A DNA stretch of 14,868 bases from contig JBBDNV010000147.1 in NCBI GenBank assembly GCA_040877415.1, positions 1 through 14,868 of the forward strand, read 5' to 3'. This document shows, in pieces, positions 8,301 through 14,868 of the stretch. Position numbers and translations under genes: made by a program. Under the pieces are notes generated by a model. That model did not search any database and had not been told where the DNA came from. It saw only the letters and a program-made list of their open reading frames with translations. Source of the DNA: JBBDNV01 sp040877415 (GTDB lineage: Bacteria > Planctomycetota > Planctomycetia > Pirellulales > PALSA-1355). How positions within the stretch are numbered: position 1 is the stretch's first letter; each line of letters begins with the position of its first letter.

Positions 8301-8440
8301 GCAGTGGCACAGCATGCTCACGCAGGGCACAGCATGCTCACGCAAGCGTGAGCATGGCACCCGGCCGGCAGTGGCACAGGACGCTCACGCGAGCTCACGC
8401 AGGGCACAGCATGCTCACGCAAGCGTGGGCATGGCACCCG
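8301..8440. repeat. Cluster of REP-like intergenic repeats
   Basis: The 19-base unit GGCACAGCATGCTCACGCA occurs exactly three times (8306-8324, 8326-8344, 8403-8421) and once in a diverged form (8373-8391). Two units are followed by their own inverted arm, giving 11-bp hairpins with an AA loop: 8333-8343 with 8346-8356 (perfect), and 8410-8420 with 8423-8433 (one G-U). Each hairpin ends in ATGGCACCCGGC. The layout suggests duplication of a repeat-hairpin-GGCACCC module, as in REP/BIME elements. With 8221-8300 and 8441-8564 this makes a noncoding stretch of 344 bases. Confidence 0.7.
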
Positions 8441-8464
8441 GCACCCCAGGCGGCGCGGCCCGTG

Positions 8465-8494
8465 TTGACAGGATTGGGCCATCGTCGCTACGCT
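8465..8494 (+). promoter_or_regulatory. Possible promoter of the lipoprotein gene
   Basis: A perfect consensus -35 TTGACA (8465-8470) is followed after 18 bases by TACGCT (8489-8494), a weak -10 match. Transcription would start near 8501, about 65 bases before the lipoprotein ATG. The strong -35 box and its position after the repeat cluster support it; the poor -10 weakens it. Confidence 0.3.
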
Positions 8495-8564
8495 ACGCCC
8501 CTCCCGTCGCGGCAATCTTCACGTCAATCGCCTTTCGAGCGAAATCAGCCTGACCGGATTGGGC

Positions 8565-9440
8565 ATGCCAGTGGCCATGCGCGCCTGTGTATTGTGCTTT
8601 GCCTTGCTGGCGGCCGGCGGATGCCGGCTCGCCGAGCCGGGCTCGGCGAATAAGTCGCCCTTGGCGCCTTTGACCATTTCGCCCGACTCGATCACGCTGG
8701 AAGTCTTTTCCGCCCCCGCTCTGCACGGCGATCCGCAGTTTGCCGAGCTGTGGGAGCTGGTTGACGAGCAGCCTCTGCCGGCCGAATTGCGCAGGCGGCT
8801 GGCGGCGAACGGGATGCGGGCCGGCCTGGTCGGACCCAACGTTCCCGGCGCTTTGGCCGCGGTATTGAAAGTCAGCGATCGGCGAATCGAGGAAGAGAAG
8901 CGTCAACTCGTCTCCATGGATCCCGAAGGGGGCGTGACGCTGCGCGTGCTGCACGCCCAGGCGGGCAAACGCATCGAGTTGGCGATTCCGCGCGTCCGCG
9001 ACGAAATGTCGCTTCTGGAAGCGGTCGACGGCCGAATCCAGGGCAAGACGTATCGCAAGGCCGAGTGCCGGCTGGCCCTGCGCGCGTTTCCCCAATCCGA
9101 CGGCCGCGTGCGGCTGGAACTGACGCCCGAAGTGCATTACGGCGAATTCAAAAGCCAGCGGCGGGGCAGCGACGGGGTGTTCATCTGGACGCAGGAGCGA
9201 GACAAGAAAATCTTTGGGGAGTTGAAGCTCGAGCCCGCGCTCGCGCCGGGCCAGATGCTGCTCGTCACGTGCCGGCCCGAACGATCCGGCACGGCCGGTT
9301 GGCACTTTTTCACCGATGTGACGGGCGACAAGCCCGTTGCGACGCTGTGGGTGTTGCGCGTGGCCGGCGCCGCTCCCGACCGCGCCTTTTACGACGGCCG
9401 AGCGAAAGACGAGCTGCCCGCCGTCTCGAACGACCAGTAA
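8565..9440 (+). CDS. Conserved-looking hypothetical lipoprotein
   Basis: The 291-residue product begins with a short hydrophobic signal sequence ending LLAAGGC, with C20 as the likely lipidated residue (a slightly weak lipobox, with Gly at -1 and -2). The mature part is soluble. In the first half IEEEKRQLVSMDPEGG is followed by alternating beta-strand-like segments; the C-terminal half contains RLELTPEVHYGEFKSQ (about 183-198) and LAPGQMLLVTC, a pattern faintly reminiscent of the C-terminal strands of secretin-type proteins, but I cannot assign it to a family. Starts at TTG 8559 and ATG 8577 are also possible; 8565 gives the most normal signal peptide. Its stop lies 17 bases from that of the convergent DUF1080 gene. 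Confidence 0.65.
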   Translation: MPVAMRACVLCFALLAAGGCRLAEPGSANKSPLAPLTISPDSITLEVFSAPALHGDPQFAELWELVDEQPLPAELRRRLAANGMRAGLVGPNVPGALAAVLKVSDRRIEEEKRQLVSMDPEGGVTLRVLHAQAGKRIELAIPRVRDEMSLLEAVDGRIQGKTYRKAECRLALRAFPQSDGRVRLELTPEVHYGEFKSQRRGSDGVFIWTQERDKKIFGELKLEPALAPGQMLLVTCRPERSGTAGWHFFTDVTGDKPVATLWVLRVAGAAPDRAFYDGRAKDELPAVSNDQ

Positions 9441-9457
9441 CCGACCCTCTGATTCCG

Positions 9458-10186
9458 CTACGGCAGCTCGCGGATGCGCAAGCCGCGAAACTCCACCGGC
9501 GAGCCTTCCGATTCGAGGCACAGGTATCCGCTGGCCGGCTGGCAGCCGCTGCCGCCGGAGACCTCTTCGCCGTTGACCCACAAGCGCACTTCGCCGTTGA
9601 TGGCGCGAACGTAATAGTGGTTCCACTCGCCCACGCCCTTGCTCAAATTCTTGGAAGGAAAGCTGCGCTTGCCGTCGGGCGCCGCCGGCGGAAACGGCTT
9701 CATGGTCGCGCTCCCCGTCGGAAACACGTCGCCGTGGGTGGTAAACCAGTCGGACTTCTTGCCGGTTTGCTTTTCGTATTGCTCGGCGTAACCGTGGTCG
9801 AGCACCTGCACTTCGATGCCTTGCGGCAGACCACCGGGCTTGAGCCCTGCCAGCGAAGCCTCGCTCCCCCACACAAAGATGCCCGAGTTGCCGCCGGAAC
9901 GCAGATGCCGCCACTGGGCGACCAGCTCGAAGTTGGTGTACTTCTTTTTCGAGCGAATCACGCCGACCGGCTGGCCGGTGCAATGCGCTTGGCCGTCGGT
10001 CCAGCTCCACGTGCCCGGATCGCAGTTGACGTTCACGAAATCGGCTTCGCCCAGCGCTTGCCAGCCCGCGCCGGTGCCGTCGATGAAAGCCTTGGGCTTT
10101 TGGGCCGCTTCGGAAGCGGCCGTTCTGCCCGGGATTAGAATGGCGAAACAGGCGCACAGGCAAAGGGCGCGAACGGATCGAGTCAT
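9458..10186 (-). CDS. Secreted 3-keto-disaccharide hydrolase-type (DUF1080) protein
   Basis: The 242-residue product has an N-terminal signal sequence (residues 1-24, hydrophobic core ALCLCACFAILIPG ending near TAA-SEA), followed by a single DUF1080 domain (PF06439) at about 33-240. Family hallmarks are F-DGTGAGWQ near 34-43, the YTNFELVAQWR strand (83-93), GGNSGIFVWG (98-107), GIEVQVLDHG (123-132), GEWNHYYVRAINGEVRLWVNG (in part, 186-206) and a closing EFRGLRIRELP. The fold is a concanavalin-like jelly roll; some members hydrolyse 3-keto-glycosides, and planctomycetes carry many copies. Here it would act outside the cytoplasm on glycans. Start CAT at 10184-10186 has only a weak ribosome site. 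Confidence 0.85.
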   Translation of the reverse strand: MTRSVRALCLCACFAILIPGRTAASEAAQKPKAFIDGTGAGWQALGEADFVNVNCDPGTWSWTDGQAHCTGQPVGVIRSKKKYTNFELVAQWRHLRSGGNSGIFVWGSEASLAGLKPGGLPQGIEVQVLDHGYAEQYEKQTGKKSDWFTTHGDVFPTGSATMKPFPPAAPDGKRSFPSKNLSKGVGEWNHYYVRAINGEVRLWVNGEEVSGGSGCQPASGYLCLESEGSPVEFRGLRIRELP

Positions 10187-10255
10187 GGGTATGGTTCCGT
10201 GCGGAAGGCTACCGGCGGGTTCGTTATCGGGGGAATCGGGGCGCCGCCAGAGAAC

Positions 10256-10283
10256 ATTATCCGCGCCTCGCTGGACGGGGCAA
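10256..10283 (-). promoter_or_regulatory. Possible promoter of the DUF1080 gene
   Basis: Reading the minus strand, TTGCCC (10283-10278) and GATAAT (10261-10256) are separated by 16 bases. Transcription would start near 10249, about 63 bases before the DUF1080 start. It lies back to back with the TPR-gene promoter. The -10 is a 5-of-6 match; the -35 is weaker. Confidence 0.35.
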
Positions 10284-10315
10284 CTCGCGGCCCGCCGAAT
10301 CGGGTGCCCATCCTA

Positions 10316-10344
10316 TTGCACCGGCCCCCGGCGAGTGAGATAAT
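10316..10344 (+). promoter_or_regulatory. Putative promoter of the TPR gene
   Basis: TTGCAC (10316-10321) and GATAAT (10339-10344) are 17 bases apart, the ideal spacing. Transcription would start near 10351, 30 bases before the ATG at 10381, and AGAGGA at 10368-10373 then acts as ribosome binding site. The order promoter, ribosome site, start is well formed. Confidence 0.45.
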
Positions 10345-10380
10345 ACCGCTGGCGACGCGTCGGACAAAGAGGACAGGTTC

Positions 10381-11241
10381 ATGCGACACGGCATCTTGAC
10401 GTGCGTCGCGGCCACTACCATCGCGCTTTGTATTGGCTCTTTCTCGGCAGCCCAATCGCCCCTGCGATCAACGGCTCCCAGGCGCTCTTACAGTTCGGTC
10501 GGCGCGCCGACGGCTGCTCCCGCGCCGGCTCCCGCTGCTATGCCGCAATGCCGCCAATGCAGCGTATCAAGGATTCGTTTTCTGGCTGCGTCCGGCGCTG
10601 TCGGATCGACCGGGGCCTCCGGAGTGCTGCTGCCGTATGTGTATTACCCGATTTACCCGGTGCCCAACTACAACTACACGCCGATCAATGCGTATCCCTG
10701 GTACGTGGCACCCTCATCGCCCGGCGAGACGCAGGAAGGTTTCGAGCTGCCGCGCGTGAGCTCGTTCGACGAGAGGGCAAGAGCCGAGAAGCTGGTTGCC
10801 AGGGGGGACGCGAGCTTTGCCAGGCGACAATACGCAGGCGCGATTGCCCGCTATCAGGAGTCGGTCCAGGCCGCGCCCGACGTGGCCGATTCACGGATCC
10901 GCCTGGTGCTGGCCTTGATTGCCGAGCGCCGGTACCCGGCCGCGGCGCGTGCGTTCTTCGAGGCGCTTGACGCTCAAAAGGATTGGAGCGAGTCGGAGTT
11001 GAATCTCGAGGGGCACTATTCGCCCGGCCAGTTGGCCAAAACCGAGCGGCTGCTGACCAGACTGGTCGATGCCGATCCGATGAACGCCGAGTTGGCGTTG
11101 GCTCTGGGCATTCAACTGTTCTTCACCGGCCAGCGCGACAAGGCCGAGCTGTACTTCAACCGCGCCGTGCAGTTGGGCGCCGACGAGAAGAACCGGCTCG
11201 CCGGTTTTCTGCGGCAGACCCAAGTCGCGCAGGCGCCCTAG
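10381..11241 (+). CDS. Exported TPR-repeat protein
   Basis: The 286-residue product has a signal peptide (about 1-24, core CVAATTIALCIGSFSAA), an Ala/Pro linker (41-55), and a Tyr/Pro-rich stretch at about 86-110 (YVYYPIYPVPNYNYTP). The C-terminal half carries tetratricopeptide-like helices: about 134-167 (LVARGDASFARRQYAGAIA), 170-200, and 235-268 (ALGIQLFFTGQRDKAELYF). Such repeats mediate protein-protein contacts, here probably in the periplasm or at the cell surface; the partner is unknown. CxxC at 57-60 (CRQC) could bind metal or form a disulfide. Promoter and ribosome site fit ATG 10381. No operon partner is seen. Confidence 0.75.
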   Translation: MRHGILTCVAATTIALCIGSFSAAQSPLRSTAPRRSYSSVGAPTAAPAPAPAAMPQCRQCSVSRIRFLAASGAVGSTGASGVLLPYVYYPIYPVPNYNYTPINAYPWYVAPSSPGETQEGFELPRVSSFDERARAEKLVARGDASFARRQYAGAIARYQESVQAAPDVADSRIRLVLALIAERRYPAAARAFFEALDAQKDWSESELNLEGHYSPGQLAKTERLLTRLVDADPMNAELALALGIQLFFTGQRDKAELYFNRAVQLGADEKNRLAGFLRQTQVAQAP

Positions 11242-11252
11242 TGAACGGCTAA

Positions 11253-11831
11253 TCTGCCGCGGACCCGAACGCTGCGCGCAAGTCGCGCGGCGTTCAGGTT
11301 TCGCCGATCCTCTCGAGGACGAAGCCGCGGTGCGTCAGCTACGGCGCCTTCATGCCGTCCAAGGGCGAGTCGCCCTATCGCCGGCCGCAAGATTCGGCGC
11401 GGCTGATCATCGGCGACAACTGGCACGTCAGTTTCCCCGGCGGCGTGCCGGCCGTGATCATGAATTCCGATCATTGGAAACTGAAAGTTCACGAAGGATT
11501 CCTGGCCGGCCAGGCTGACGACGGGTCGCTCCTTCCTGGGGCCTTGCGAGTTTTTAACCCGCCAAGCATCGACGGCCGGCCCAACCGCACGGCGCACCTG
11601 TCCTTCGCGAAACACGTTCTAGCCGAAACCTGGGAGACGCGTTTTGTGCCTGGGTTCAAGGGGAACCGCACCGGCTGGTGGAAATCACCGAAGCCCAACC
11701 ACTACTTCGACGCCACGTACCAGGCGATCGTCGCCCGCTCGATGCGCGGGATTGGCGTTCTGGAAACGCCCACGCTGCCGACCATGCCCGCCGTGCAACC
11801 GACCGGGTCCAAGCAGTCAGCTACGTCGGTC
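11253..11831 (+). pseudogene. Remnant of a GpA-type phage terminase large subunit (C-terminal part)
   Basis: The frame is open from 11253, directly after the TAA at 11250-11252; the first ATG is 11352. From about 11331 the peptide has the order of motifs expected in the nuclease end of GpA-like terminases: SYGAFMPSKGESPYRRP, then GDNWHV, a VIMNSDHWKLKVHEGFLA strand-helix, GSLLPGALRVF, HLSFAKHVLAETWET, and NHYFDATYQAIVARSMRGI (conserved Asn-x-x-x-Asp near the end). The ATPase half is absent, and no other phage gene is beside it, so it is a decayed fragment. The frame stays open beyond 11831 to 12449, but that part lies opposite the membrane-hydrolase gene and has no family resemblance; the end given here is approximate. 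Confidence 0.55.
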
Positions 11832-11921
11832 GTGAACACCGAACGCACGGACCTGATCGCGCAACCCGCATCGGTTTGTCCAACCGACGTCCCAGGTTCA
11901 CGTGTCCGTGAGCATCTACCG

Positions 11922-13811
11922 CTAATCTGCCCCCTGCAGGGGTTCGCGGCGTGGGGGATCGGCTCCGACGTTGAACTGCTTCGCGCTGGCCTTCACGATC
12001 TCCCACGCGGCTGCTTCGGCCTTTTCGATGTCGCCGTCGTTCGATGTGACGGCGACCACCATGTTCTTTTCGGGAATGAACACCACCAGCGCATACCACA
12101 TCGTGTTCGATCCGTTGTGCCAGTACACTGTGCATGGGATTTCGGCGCTCGGATCTTTCCTCAACCAGCCGCATGCATAGTCGTCGAGTTCGGGAGTATG
12201 GAGCCTTTTGTAAGTTTCAGCGGAGAGAAGCTTGCCCGAGCCAAGTTGGCCAAGCATGTGCTCCCTTGCGAAAGTACAGAGATTCTGGAGCGTCATATGT
12301 ACGGTGCCGGCGGGGCCCATGATGGGAGTATTATCTGCCTCGTCATCCACCGAGACTTTCCCAGCCAGGACCTTTCGGTGACCGCGCGGCTGTTCGAGCG
12401 TGTCGTCCGCACTCTTGGGCGGGCCAAATCCAGCTTCAGTGAGTTCTAAAGGCTCAAAAACCTCTCGTTTCACCAGGTCTTCCCAGGTGGCGCCGGTCGC
12501 CTTCTCGGCCATCGCCCCCGCAATTGTGTAGCCGACATTCGAGTACGCATACTTTTTACCCGGTGGGTATGCTGGTTTATCTGCGATCACATTCAGCACC
12601 GCCTCTCGACGCGCTTGGGTGCATTCGGGACCGAGCGCAGGCCGTTGGCGCCAAACCTCTTTGGGGAAGTTTGGCGGCGCGCCCGCTGTGTCTGTCAGTA
12701 GTTGCCTGAGCGTGACCGGCTTCCAATCCTCATGAACCGAGGCCTCAGGAAAAATCTCGCCGATGGTGTCTGACCACTGCATCTGACCCGATTCGACCAA
12801 TCGCGCGATCATTGTGGCCGTGATACTCTTGGTGACTCCCCCCAGGTGCCAGCGGTCGCTGATCTCAAGTGGCACGCCGCTGCCTTTCTTCCGTTCCCCT
12901 TGGGCCGCAGCAGCCTCGACTTGCCCGTCGACCATCACCATCGCGGCGAGGCCGACGAGATTCTTCTCTTTGCGCTGATCGGTGATCAATCTCCCCAGCG
13001 AGGCACCCGCTGGGCCGTCGATTTTAGGAGGCCCGTCATACCTGGAATCGAATAACCCGCTTGCCAGGACTAACGCCATCAGCAAGTATGTCACGAGGGA
13101 CAAAACAGCGACGATGAGCCATCGCCTAAAAATCCTCGAGCTTTCGACGCTCTCTGTGCTTTTCATCGAGCCTTCGCTCGTCGATTCATCTCTGAGACTT
13201 TTGAGCAGCGCGAGCAACTCTTGACGTCGCGGCTCAAGATCCGTTCGTACGGCGCGTTGATTTACGTAATCAACGAAATAAAATACCGCAGAAAGAACGA
13301 CGACAAGAAAGACGAATTCGCCCGCGAGGCCAACAACATCCAACAAGTCTTTAGCGACGAGTTCAGAGACTCGCCAAGTAAGATGGGCAAAGAATGCCAG
13401 CGTTGGAATCGTAAACGGCAGTAGGTACCACCAGAAGACATTGCGCAGCAACCAGATTTGATGCTCCACTTGGATCAGTGATTCCTTAACACTCTCTAGC
13501 AGTGTTTCACCCGGCCCGATGCACTTCTGCTTGTGGCGCATTCGATCCACCAGAAAGAACCCGATCACCCAAATAAGAGCTGGCACCATGAGATACCACG
13601 TCCAGGGCTCCGAAAAAGTGACTCCCAGATAGAGCCACAATGGCAGCAACAGCAGTGCTATTCCTACTTCACGGAAATCTCTGTGGAAGATCGTCGCGCG
13701 GAAACTGCGTTGGTTGCGCTGCACTTCTTTCAGCAGCAAGTCGGCATCGATCGTGACGCGCGTCTCGGACGAATGCGCCTGCCAGGCCTGCTGATATTTG
13801 TCAGAGTCCAT
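11922..13811 (-). CDS. Membrane protein fused to a beta-lactamase-fold domain lacking the catalytic serine
   Basis: The 629-residue product has a short cytoplasmic N-terminus, five predicted membrane segments (about 49-66, 71-88, 124-142, 161-180 and 230-252) and a C-terminal beta-lactamase/serine-hydrolase domain (about 265-610), which the odd number of helices places outside the cytoplasm. The SxxK motif reads HLGGVTK: K328 is kept but the nucleophile position 325 is Gly (GGA, bases 12837-12839). YSN (423-425) and HNG (565-567) are intact. The gene starts inside the sigma-factor gene (11-base overlap), with AAAGG upstream of ATG 13811. The coupling suggests an anti-sigma or sensory partner, and the missing serine suggests binding rather than hydrolysis; both are inference. 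Confidence 0.8.
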   Translation of the reverse strand: MDSDKYQQAWQAHSSETRVTIDADLLLKEVQRNQRSFRATIFHRDFREVGIALLLLPLWLYLGVTFSEPWTWYLMVPALIWVIGFFLVDRMRHKQKCIGPGETLLESVKESLIQVEHQIWLLRNVFWWYLLPFTIPTLAFFAHLTWRVSELVAKDLLDVVGLAGEFVFLVVVLSAVFYFVDYVNQRAVRTDLEPRRQELLALLKSLRDESTSEGSMKSTESVESSRIFRRWLIVAVLSLVTYLLMALVLASGLFDSRYDGPPKIDGPAGASLGRLITDQRKEKNLVGLAAMVMVDGQVEAAAAQGERKKGSGVPLEISDRWHLGGVTKSITATMIARLVESGQMQWSDTIGEIFPEASVHEDWKPVTLRQLLTDTAGAPPNFPKEVWRQRPALGPECTQARREAVLNVIADKPAYPPGKKYAYSNVGYTIAGAMAEKATGATWEDLVKREVFEPLELTEAGFGPPKSADDTLEQPRGHRKVLAGKVSVDDEADNTPIMGPAGTVHMTLQNLCTFAREHMLGQLGSGKLLSAETYKRLHTPELDDYACGWLRKDPSAEIPCTVYWHNGSNTMWYALVVFIPEKNMVVAVTSNDGDIEKAEAAAWEIVKASAKQFNVGADPPRREPLQGAD

Positions 13812-14325
13812 GGGATTCGCCTTTCATCCGTTCGCTCAGCGCTTTTTTCGCCCGATTCAGCTTCACGCCCACGTTGCTCTCTGAGATGCCTAGCACCTCG
13901 GCCATCTCCTGGTAACTCAGTTCGTCCAGGTAGAGCAGCACCAACGCCGCGTCGGTTTTCGGTAACTGGTGGATTGCGTGGTAGAGCTGCTCGACGGTCT
14001 CGCGCTGCTGAGCTTGCTCGGCGCTGTTCGACCCCTCAGTTGCTAAGGCTTGCACCTCCAATAACGGTTGTTGTCTTGATCGGCGAGGTTTGTCCTTCCT
14101 ATGCCAATTCATCGCGGTGTGTAATGCCACGCGATAAAACCACGTCGCCGGGCTGGCCTTACCCTCGAAGTTCGGCAAGGACTGCCAAGCCCGGAGCAGG
14201 ATCTCCTGTGCGAGGTCCTGGCATTCGTCGCTGGTGAGGGTGTAGGCGCGCGCCACCTTCATGACTGAGGAGCCGTGCTCGCCAAGCCAATTCATGAACA
14301 GCGACTTTTGCTCTTCGTCAAGCAA
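13801..14325 (-). CDS. ECF-type RNA polymerase sigma factor
   Basis: ECF sigma factors direct RNA polymerase to a small regulon, usually under a membrane-bound anti-sigma factor. Region 2 is seen as DECQDLAQEILLRAWQSL, then GKASPATWFYRVALHTAMNW (in part); region 4 as LPKTDAALVLLYLDELSYQ with EMAEVLGISESNVGVKLNRA, a helix-turn-helix for the -35 box. The linker between is Glu/Gln/Ser-rich. TTG 14325 is chosen because GGTGAG (14334-14339) lies 8 bases upstream; TTG 14331 is only 2 bases from it. This gives 174 residues. The stop overlaps the membrane-hydrolase start, and the upstream hydrolase gene ends 53 bases before, on the same strand. Confidence 0.9.
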   Translation of the reverse strand: MLDEEQKSLFMNWLGEHGSSVMKVARAYTLTSDECQDLAQEILLRAWQSLPNFEGKASPATWFYRVALHTAMNWHRKDKPRRSRQQPLLEVQALATEGSNSAEQAQQRETVEQLYHAIHQLPKTDAALVLLYLDELSYQEMAEVLGISESNVGVKLNRAKKALSERMKGESHGL

Positions 14326-14378
14326 TGCCAAAACTCACCGGTCTAACCTATCAGGCCAACTGCCGACGCATTGATAAC

Positions 14379-14868
14379 TCACTTGATTCGGTAAGCGGTC
14401 TGCTTGGCGCCATTCTGATGAAGAATCAGGCTCTTGGCGGGACCGGTTTTCGTCAGTTTGAATTCAAGCGTGGCGTCGACCCCACGGTATGACCAGCGAG
14501 TGGGAGAGTCAGGATAGACCTCTTGGGTGGCTTGATCGGTAATACCAACCATCAGGTGCCCATTCCGATCGCGAACATCGAAAATAAAGCTCGGCGTCAA
14601 CTGATAGCGACCCACCAACCGGCGGCGGAGTTCCGGGCCAATGGCGAGATCGCCCGATTCATTTTCGGTAGTCTCGCTTGGTTCCGGCTTAACTTCCTGG
14701 CCTGTTGCTTTCAATAGCAACTGGCTCGCCAGTTGGTCGACTTCGTTGGATACGGCCGTGTTACACAGCACAACGACCGCGCACTTTAGCTTGCGATTGA
14801 TGAAGAGTGCCGCATGTGATCCACCCGTCTGACCGTTGTGCCAACGAGTCTGACCATCGCCCGCAATC
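14379..14868 (-). CDS. Serine hydrolase (beta-lactamase family) with C-terminal DUF3471 domain, partial
   Basis: The gene runs off the right edge, so only the last 162 codons are seen. The visible N-terminal part contains TRWHNGQTGGSHAALFI, the HxG third motif of class C beta-lactamase-like serine hydrolases, followed by the hydrophobic strand KCAVVVLCNTA. After a Glu/Thr-rich linker comes a DUF3471-type domain: LVGRYQLTPSFIFDVRDRNGHL, then YPDSPTRWSYRG and ending KSLILHQNGAKQTAYRIK. Such proteins are often exported; the catalytic SxxK and YxN lie outside the window. The same-strand sigma gene starts 53 bases downstream, so the two may be cotranscribed. GC content looks lower than in the ribosomal region. 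Confidence 0.8.
   Translation of the reverse strand, partial: IAGDGQTRWHNGQTGGSHAALFINRKLKCAVVVLCNTAVSNEVDQLASQLLLKATGQEVKPEPSETTENESGDLAIGPELRRRLVGRYQLTPSFIFDVRDRNGHLMVGITDQATQEVYPDSPTRWSYRGVDATLEFKLTKTGPAKSLILHQNGAKQTAYRIK

Noticed and set aside
8301..8440. CRISPR-like array
   Set aside because: Repeats are irregularly spaced (20, 47 and 30 bases apart), there are no unique spacers of constant length and no cas genes nearby; the hairpin structure fits REP elements.
9410..9470. 9-bp inverted repeat across the ends of the convergent lipoprotein and DUF1080 genes, as a shared terminator
   Set aside because: The 43-base loop and lack of T-tracts do not fit an intrinsic terminator, and repeats of this size are expected by chance in the window; both arms encode Glu-Leu-Pro in real genes.
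8493..10163. Minus-strand open frame of 556 codons across the lipoprotein gene and the DUF1080 gene
   Set aside because: It crosses two genes in another frame, and its composition (Arg/Gly/Ala/Gln-rich) is typical of a GC shadow.
11832..12449. Continuation of the terminase-like frame
   Set aside because: It runs opposite the 3' part of the beta-lactamase-fold gene and shows no terminase-like motif, so it is read-through into noncoding sequence.

Overview
The window is a GC-rich bacterial chromosome segment, most likely from a planctomycete (Planctomycetota, possibly Pirellulales-like). This is inferred from the enlarged ribosomal protein L17, a 3-keto-disaccharide hydrolase (DUF1080) protein with a signal peptide, an ECF sigma factor coupled to a membrane/serine-hydrolase fusion, and GC-rich palindromic intergenic repeats. 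No rRNA or tRNA gene, CRISPR array or insertion sequence was seen.

Region 1 (1-8220, all plus strand) is the distal half of the spc ribosomal protein operon followed by the alpha operon: the end of rpsE (S5), then rplO (L15), secY, adk, map, rpmJ (L36), rpsM (S13), rpsK (S11), rpsD (S4), rpoA, an enlarged rplQ (L17), and a gene for an HExxH putative metallopeptidase at the tail. The genes make ribosomal parts, the export channel that receives nascent chains, the enzyme that trims their N-terminal methionine, adenylate kinase and the RNA polymerase alpha subunit. Compared with the classical order, rpmD (L30) is absent between rpsE and rplO, and infA is absent between map and rpmJ. A sigma70-like promoter and several hairpins lie in the map-rpmJ, rpmJ-rpsM and rpsD-rpoA gaps, suggesting a second transcription start and possible leader regulation.

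Region 2 (8221-8564) is noncoding and holds a cluster of short GC-rich direct repeats and hairpins of REP type, plus a possible promoter.

Region 3 (8565-11241) has three genes for exported proteins: a conserved hypothetical lipoprotein (+), a DUF1080 protein (-) convergent with it, and a TPR protein (+) divergent from the DUF1080 gene, with facing sigma70-like promoters in the gap.

Region 4 (about 11253-11831) is a remnant resembling the C-terminal nuclease region of a GpA-type phage terminase large subunit, with no other phage gene beside it.

Region 5 (11922-14868, all minus strand) is a likely signalling operon. In transcription order it has a serine hydrolase with a C-terminal DUF3471 domain (5' end outside the window), an ECF sigma factor, and, overlapping the sigma gene by 11 bp, a five-helix membrane protein fused to a beta-lactamase-fold domain. 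In that domain the catalytic serine of the SxxK motif is replaced by glycine while Lys, YxN and HxG are kept. This looks like a sensory pseudoenzyme that may act as the sigma factor's membrane partner, and it is the most unusual feature of the window.
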